Assembly (NCBI GenBank): GCA_012270485.1
Contig: JAAXIF010000105.1
Location: 1-64,000, forward strand
Reading direction: 5' to 3'
DNA: 64,000 nt
Source of the DNA: Sphingobacteriales bacterium
Lineage (GTDB): Bacteria; Bacteroidota; Bacteroidia; Chitinophagales; Chitinophagaceae
How positions within the stretch are numbered: position 1 is the first letter of the stretch; the number at the start of each line of letters is the position of its first letter. A program made the translations under genes and the position numbers. This document shows, one piece after another, positions 59,835 to 64,000 of this stretch. The notes beneath the pieces were generated by a model. The model was not told where the DNA came from. It saw only the letters and a list, made by a program, of their open reading frames with translations, and made no database searches.

Positions 59835-60465
59835 TGACTACAGTGTTTCTCCTATTATTGTAGAGGAGAACGAAAAAGGACAAAAAGAATACTTTATTGA
59901 AGGTATCTTCATGCAGTCTGAAATAAAGAACAGAAATGGTCGTATTTACCCTAAAGAAGTAATGGAAAAAGAGGTAAAACGATACGTAAAAGAATTCGTT
60001 GAGAAAGATAGAGCATTCGGTGAGTTAGGACACCCTGACGGCCCGACTATCAATCTTGACAAAGTGTCACACTTAATTACTAAGTTAGAAGAAGACGGAA
60101 ATAATTACGTGGGACGTGCAAAGATTTTAAGCACACCCAATGGTCAAATTGTGAGAAATTTGATTGATGATGGTGCTAAATTAGGAGTTTCATCTAGAGG
60201 TCTAGGTTCACTAGAACAAAAAGGTGGTTCTCAATATGTTAAAGATGACTTTCAACTTGCAACAGCAGGTGATATCGTTGCAGACCCTTCTGCTCCTGAA
60301 GCTTTCGTTAACGGAATTATGGAAGGAACAGAGTGGGTTTATGAAAACGGACTATTAACTGCAAGACAAATAGACGAAATGCAGACTGAAATTAGGTCAG
60401 CAAAGTCTACAAAGTTGGAAGAAGTCAAATTAAACCAATGGAAGAGGTTTGTTGAGAACCTCTAA
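59812..60465 (+). CDS. gp21: gp21 prohead protease
   Basis: gp21 is the serine protease that removes the scaffold and trims the capsid proteins. The protein (217 aa; T4 212) contains SEIKNRNGRIYPKEVMEKEVKRYV, FGELGHPDGPTINLDKVSHLI with likely catalytic His74, and DDGAKLGVSSRGLG with likely nucleophile Ser127 or Ser128. The typical TAGDIVADPSAPEAFV follows. Its start codon lies within the gp68-like gene (23-base overlap). Confidence 0.92.
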   Translation: MKLISEFNDYSVSPIIVEENEKGQKEYFIEGIFMQSEIKNRNGRIYPKEVMEKEVKRYVKEFVEKDRAFGELGHPDGPTINLDKVSHLITKLEEDGNNYVGRAKILSTPNGQIVRNLIDDGAKLGVSSRGLGSLEQKGGSQYVKDDFQLATAGDIVADPSAPEAFVNGIMEGTEWVYENGLLTARQIDEMQTEIRSAKSTKLEEVKLNQWKRFVENL

Positions 60466-60467
60466 CA

Positions 60468-60475
60468 TATAAATA
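60468..60475 (+). promoter_or_regulatory. Late promoter box before gp22
   Basis: A perfect TATAAATA, 28 bases before the gp22 ATG, followed by an ACAGGAGAAAA site. It drives gp22 and gp23. Confidence 0.65.
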
Positions 60476-60503
60476 AAAAAGTAAACTCAAACAGGAGAAA
60501 AAC

Positions 60504-61880
60504 ATGGCAGAGTTAGAAAAAAACCAAGAAACTGTTGAAGAAACAGTTGAAGCTATAGAGGAAGGTCAACAACCTAACGCTAAAGCTGAAGATGGTGACA
60601 AGAAGCCTGTAAAACAAGGGTCATCTGACGCTGAGAAAATCGAAAGCGGAAAAGGTGATGTCGTCAAACCTGAAGAAAATCCTGTTGACAAAGCTGTTGC
60701 ATCAGTAAAAGCTGCTGAGAAAGCTCCTTCAAATGAAGGTGACGCTCAGAAGAAAGGTGCAGACAAACCCGAAAAAATGGAAAAACTTAAAAAAGTTTCC
60801 GAGGGTGAAGAAGAATCTAAGAAAGATGTTGCAGAAACATCTAAAATGGAGAACATCAAAGCTATCGTCAACAACATGAAGGAAATGACTAAAGAGGAAC
60901 TTCAAAAAACTTTTGGTGAAGTATCAGAAGAAGAAGAAGAAGTTGACGAAAGTTTAACAAAAGCAGAAGTCGCTAGAAAAATTGTTGAAACACTCAAGAA
61001 ACTTGACGCTGAAGAAGTTGCAAAGATTCGTGAGAAGTATGAAGACGAGGAAGATGATGACGATGATGATGACGATGATGACGATGATGACAACGACATC
61101 GAGGAATCAAAATCTGCTGAACTTGAATCTTCATTAGTGGAGATAGAAGTAGAAGACGACCTATCTGCAATCTCAGAAGCACTAGAACTATCAGAAGAGA
61201 ATCAAGAAAAAGCAAAAACAATCTTCAAAGCTGCAGTGACTTCAAAAGTTGCTGAAATCAAAGAAGAACTTGAGACTCAGTATTCAGAAGAATTAAAAAC
61301 CTCAGTAGATAAAGTTAAAGGTGACCTTGCGGAAGCTGTAGACAAATATCTAACATATTGTGCAGAAGAGTGGACGAAAGAAAACGAACTCGCAATTGAG
61401 AGAGGTTTGAGGTCAGAAATGACTGAAAACTTTATCGAAGGATTAAAAACATTGTTCGTAGAACACTATGTTGATGTCCCTGAAGATAAGTATAATGTTA
61501 TTGACGAACTCGCAAATAGACTCGATGAGATGGAAGAGAAACTTGACAGTGAAGTGTCTAAAAACATGGAAATTGTTGAGGAGAACGACTCTCTCAAAAG
61601 AGGTAATGTGATTAGAGAAGCCTGCGAAGACTTAACTGAATCACAAAAAGAGAAAATGGAATCACTTGCTAATGGTGTAGACTTTAAAGATATCGAAGAC
61701 TTTGGTGACAAAGTTAACGAAATCAAAGAAGCTTACTTCCCAACAGAAGGTGAAACCATCTCTGAGGATACAATAGTAGAAGAAGGAACTGGAGAAATCT
61801 CAGAAGAGAAAGAACCTGTTCTTGACCCTCAAATTGCACAATACTCAGAGGCATTAAGTAAACTAAAACCATTAGGTTAA
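60504..61880 (+). CDS. gp22: gp22 prohead scaffold protein
   Basis: gp22 is the main internal scaffold and is destroyed by gp21. The 458-residue protein is very acidic and coiled. The first 110 residues are Glu/Lys/Ala-rich and look disordered. The middle has a run of about 12 Asp (61056-61089), and the second half is a long coiled coil (KVAEIKEELETQYSEELKTSVDKVKGDLAEAVDKYLTYCAEEW, KENELAIERGLRSEM). It is longer than T4 gp22 (269). It is placed directly before gp23, as in T4. The identity is strongly supported by position and coiled-coil pattern. Confidence 0.88.
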   Translation: MAELEKNQETVEETVEAIEEGQQPNAKAEDGDKKPVKQGSSDAEKIESGKGDVVKPEENPVDKAVASVKAAEKAPSNEGDAQKKGADKPEKMEKLKKVSEGEEESKKDVAETSKMENIKAIVNNMKEMTKEELQKTFGEVSEEEEEVDESLTKAEVARKIVETLKKLDAEEVAKIREKYEDEEDDDDDDDDDDDDDNDIEESKSAELESSLVEIEVEDDLSAISEALELSEENQEKAKTIFKAAVTSKVAEIKEELETQYSEELKTSVDKVKGDLAEAVDKYLTYCAEEWTKENELAIERGLRSEMTENFIEGLKTLFVEHYVDVPEDKYNVIDELANRLDEMEEKLDSEVSKNMEIVEENDSLKRGNVIREACEDLTESQKEKMESLANGVDFKDIEDFGDKVNEIKEAYFPTEGETISEDTIVEEGTGEISEEKEPVLDPQIAQYSEALSKLKPLG

Positions 61881-61897
61881 ATTTAAAGGAATAAAAA

Positions 61898-63193
61898 ATG
61901 TTTTTATCAGAAAACTTACAGGAGAAGTGGGAGCCGATTCTAGAACATTCAGATTTGCCAAAAATCGAAGACAACTACAAACGTGCCGTCACAGCTGTTA
62001 TCCTTGAAAACCAAGAGAAAGCTTTAAACGAAGATAGAGCTACTCTTGCAGAAGCAGCACCTTTAAATTCCACTGGCACAGGTATTTCTAACTGGGATCC
62101 GATATTGATTTCATTAGTAAGACGTGCTATGCCAAATCTCGTTGCATACGACATTTGCGGTGTTCAACCAATGACAGGCCCAACTGGTCTTATCTTTGCT
62201 ATGAAAGCAAGATATAATGATGACGTAGACGCAGACAGATTGAACAAATCAGAAGCTCTTCATAACGAAGCTAGAACTGATTACTCAGCATCTGCTCAAA
62301 CAACATCAACATCAGTAGGTAGTGACCACTCAGGTGACCCATTCAATGGTTCATACGCGTCACAAACTTCAGAGGGTATGTCAACTGCTTCAGCTGAGTC
62401 ACTAGGTGACGCTGCTGGAAACCATTTTGCTGAAATGGCATTCTCAATTGAGAAAGCTACAGTGACAGCGAAATCAAGAGCACTTAAAGCGGAATACTCA
62501 TTAGAACTTGCTCAAGACCTTAAAGCAATCCACGGCCTTGATGCAGAATCAGAACTTGCAAACATTCTATCATCAGAAATCCTTGCTGAAATAAACAGGG
62601 AAGTTGTAAGAAGTGTTAACAACCAAGCGAAAACTGGTGCAGCTGCTACAGCTTCAGCAGGAACTTTCAACTTGGACGTTGATGCAAATGGTAGATGGTC
62701 TGTAGAGAAGTTCAAAGGTTTATTGTTCCAAATCGAAAGAGAATCAAATGTTATTGCTAAAGAAACAAGACGTGGTAAAGGAAACTTTATCCTATGTTCT
62801 TCAGACGTAGCTTCAGCATTATCAATGGCTGGTGTATTAGATTACGCACCTGCTCTTTCAACTAACCTTAACGTTGACGATACTGGTAATACTTTTGCTG
62901 GTGTATTAAACGGAAGAGTTAAAGTCTATATAGACCCATATGCGTCTGCAGACTACTTAACTGTAGGTTATAGAGGTTCAAACCCTTATGACGCTGGATT
63001 ATTCTATTGCCCATACGTTCCATTACAAATGGTTCGTGCAGTTGGTGAGAATACTTTCCAACCAAAAATTGGTTTCAAAACAAGATACGGAATGGTATCT
63101 AATCCTTTTGTTGGTTCAACACCTTCAGACGGACTTGCTTCAGCAGGAACAAACCAATACTACAGAAAATTTGCAGTATCAAACATTCTGTAA
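61898..63193 (+). CDS. gp23: gp23 major capsid protein
   Basis: gp23 builds the head shell. This 431-residue protein has a helical propeptide that ends at ATLAE-AAPLNST. Cleavage by gp21 would follow Glu52, in agreement with the (I/L)-x-E rule. The conserved WDPILISLVRRAMPNLVAYDICGVQPMTGPTGLIFAM, a FNLDVDANGRWSVEKFKGLLFQIERE segment and FNPFVG-like end follow. It is shorter than T4 gp23 (521), as in cyanophages. AAAGGA precedes the ATG and a terminator follows. No vertex protein gp24 is seen nearby. Confidence 0.97.
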   Translation: MFLSENLQEKWEPILEHSDLPKIEDNYKRAVTAVILENQEKALNEDRATLAEAAPLNSTGTGISNWDPILISLVRRAMPNLVAYDICGVQPMTGPTGLIFAMKARYNDDVDADRLNKSEALHNEARTDYSASAQTTSTSVGSDHSGDPFNGSYASQTSEGMSTASAESLGDAAGNHFAEMAFSIEKATVTAKSRALKAEYSLELAQDLKAIHGLDAESELANILSSEILAEINREVVRSVNNQAKTGAAATASAGTFNLDVDANGRWSVEKFKGLLFQIERESNVIAKETRRGKGNFILCSSDVASALSMAGVLDYAPALSTNLNVDDTGNTFAGVLNGRVKVYIDPYASADYLTVGYRGSNPYDAGLFYCPYVPLQMVRAVGENTFQPKIGFKTRYGMVSNPFVGSTPSDGLASAGTNQYYRKFAVSNIL

Positions 63194-63212
63194 TCGAATT
63201 AAATTTCGAACT

Positions 63213-63239
63213 AAAGGGGACTTCAAGTCCCCTTTTTTT
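63213..63239 (+). terminator. Intrinsic terminator after gp23
   Basis: AAAGGGGACT and AGTCCCCTTT form a 10-bp stem around a TCA loop, followed by a T-run. It lies 20 bases after the capsid stop codon. Confidence 0.85.
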
Positions 63240-63243
63240 ATGC

Positions 63244-63251
63244 ACTAAATA
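63244..63251 (+). promoter_or_regulatory. Variant late promoter box
   Basis: ACTAAATA, two mismatches from the consensus, just after the gp23 terminator and 36 bases before the next ATG. The same variant recurs at 63503. Confidence 0.4.
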
Positions 63252-63287
63252 AAAGGACGTAAACACACATACACACAGGAGGAAATT

Positions 63288-63503
63288 ATGTCAAATGGAA
63301 AATCAGGGTTCGAAATCCGAGCCGACTTACTAAATCAATCACAAAGTCTATTGGAAGGAAATCTCTATAGAGAGAATGAAAAAATCGATAGACATAATGA
63401 AGTGTTCCCTAATGATAAAAAAGGATTAGGTGACCAATTCATTAGTGTTGAGGAAGTTATTTCAACTGCAAGACAATTAAACGAGTTTGTCAACGAGAAA
63501 TAA
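63288..63503 (+). CDS. Conserved small phage protein after gp23, 71 aa
   Basis: The 71-residue product has SGFEIRADLLNQSQSLLEGNLYRENEKIDRHNEVFPNDKK (63300-63420) and ends ISVEEVISTARQLNEFV. This small family is common in T4-like marine phages next to structural genes. It is helical and charged, without a known domain. It has a strong CAGGAGGAA site. Function unknown; a minor virion or assembly protein is plausible. Confidence 0.65.
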   Translation: MSNGKSGFEIRADLLNQSQSLLEGNLYRENEKIDRHNEVFPNDKKGLGDQFISVEEVISTARQLNEFVNEK

Positions 63504-63510
63504 CTAAATA
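63503..63510 (+). promoter_or_regulatory. Variant late promoter box
   Basis: ACTAAATA starts on the last base of the preceding stop codon, 45 bases before the ATG at 63556. It has two mismatches. Confidence 0.35.
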
Positions 63511-63517
63511 GTATAGT

Positions 63518-63537
63518 GGGGTGAAATTATTCACCCC
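63518..63537 (+). other. Intergenic hairpin
   Basis: GGGGTGAA and TTCACCCC form a perfect 8-bp stem around an ATTA loop in the gap between two small genes. There is no T-run after it. If the box at 63503 is used, transcription starts at about 63516, so the hairpin would be at the very 5' end of the mRNA. Confidence 0.45.
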
Positions 63538-63555
63538 CTATTAGAAGGAAATACA

Positions 63556-63771
63556 ATGTCAGAATATGCAAAAACAGTGAAAGTGTTAGAAGGCCCTTGG
63601 GAGAAAAGTGCATTCCCAAATGGGGTTGAAACAACAGACGTTATCAGTAGAACGATATCTACACGATACATTCAAGACGGATACCTTTGTGAAGAAGTGG
63701 TTCAGAGAGAGTATCGTGGTGAAGATTATCAAGACACTTCAACGTCTAAAAGGATTATAAAACTTGACTGA
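63556..63771 (+). CDS. Conserved small phage protein, 71 aa
   Basis: The sequence AKTVKVLEGPWEKSAFPNGVETTDVISRTISTRYIQDGYLCEEVVQREY is beta-rich with several charged turns. It belongs to a small group seen near gp23 in marine T4-like phages. It has an AAGGAA site and overlaps the next gene by eight bases. No known domain or function. Confidence 0.6.
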   Translation: MSEYAKTVKVLEGPWEKSAFPNGVETTDVISRTISTRYIQDGYLCEEVVQREYRGEDYQDTSTSKRIIKLD

Positions 63772-64000
63772 AATAAACAAATCAATTCTTAATAAGAATA
63801 ATTTTAGATTACTAATTGACAAAGTTCCAACAGTGGAATACTATGTGCAATCAGTTAATATCCCAGGCTTATCATTTACAGAAACAATAAGTGCAGCTGG
63901 TGTAGGATTAGATGCATTTTTCCCAGGCGATAAAGTGTCTTTTGAATCACTAAGTGTATCATTCTTAGTAGACGAAGACTTACAAAACTTTAAAGAAATG
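63764..64000 (+). CDS. Tail-tube-superfamily protein, 5' part only
   Basis: An open frame runs off the right edge. I place its start at TTG 63764, overlapping the preceding stop by eight bases, with AGGA about nine bases upstream; no ATG is available before the first conserved residues. The sequence NKNNFRLLIDKVPTVEYYVQSVNIPGLSF then GDKVSFESLSVSFLVDEDL has the strand pattern of gp19/gp54-type tube proteins. Cyanophages have a similar protein near gp23. It may be a second tube-like or tail-completion protein. 79 residues are visible. Confidence 0.65.
   Translation, partial: MTEINKSILNKNNFRLLIDKVPTVEYYVQSVNIPGLSFTETISAAGVGLDAFFPGDKVSFESLSVSFLVDEDLQNFKEM

Noticed and set aside
1..64000. CRISPR arrays, insertion sequences, integrase or attachment sites
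   Set aside because: No regularly spaced direct repeats with unique spacers, no transposase or integrase motifs were seen; the only arrays are coding repeats in fibre-type genes.

Overview
This 64 kb window is part of the genome of a marine, T4-like myovirus (tailed phage with a contractile tail). It is AT-rich (roughly one-third G+C by eye), densely packed, and carries the T4 core set in T4/cyanophage-like order. Its low G+C, its phage-encoded ribosomal protein bS21 and the lack of photosystem genes suggest a non-cyanobacterial marine host such as SAR11/Pelagibacter. The host call is inference; the T4-like call is firm.

Layout. (1) 1-4329 (+): a tight run of small early-type genes with ATGA/TAATG overlaps. 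It holds a PD-(D/E)XK nuclease and ends in late-transcription co-activator gp33 and helicase loader gp59. (2) 4390-7061 (+): a promoter and hairpin leader, ssDNA-binding gp32, a 160-nt intergenic stretch that folds into a multi-hairpin RNA, a DNA methyltransferase, ribosomal protein bS21 and two small proteins. (3) 7063-15056 (-): an inverted block with the tape measure protein, a membrane protein, gp26 with a -1 frameshift extension, gp54, two conserved proteins, CMP-Kdo synthetase, a HAD phosphatase and head-completion gp4. (4) 15103-34620 (+): baseplate genes gp48, gp53, gp27, gp5, gp25, gp6, gp7, gp8 and a 2213-residue DUF4815-type protein. (5) 34620-45640 (+): about ten adhesin/fibre-like genes, including three Gln/Pro/Tyr-repeat proteins, one ending in a Hint (intein-like) domain. 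(6) 45670-50437 (+): accessory enzymes: a glycosyltransferase fusion, two Fe(II)/2-oxoglutarate oxygenases and conserved unknowns. (7) 50474-64000 (+): the neck, packaging and head module gp13, 14, 15, 16, 17, 18, 19, 20, 67, 68, 21, 22, 23, then small proteins and a tube-like gene cut by the window end.

Regulation. T4-type late promoter boxes (TATAAATA and close variants) precede most late operons. Four sit exactly five bases before an ATG, which under T4 rules puts the transcript start on the A of the start codon, so those mRNAs would be leaderless. Two strong intrinsic terminators follow the fibre gene at 41073 and the capsid gene.

The most interesting signals are: a candidate programmed -1 frameshift joining gp26 to a small downstream frame in the tail-chaperone position; the Hint-domain repeat protein; the structured RNA after gp32; leaderless late promoters; a complete type-1 copper ligand set inside a baseplate protein; and an apparent absence of GTTAC/GTAAC and ACGGT/ACCGT from the whole window. 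All counts and similarities were made by reading; no search or program was run.
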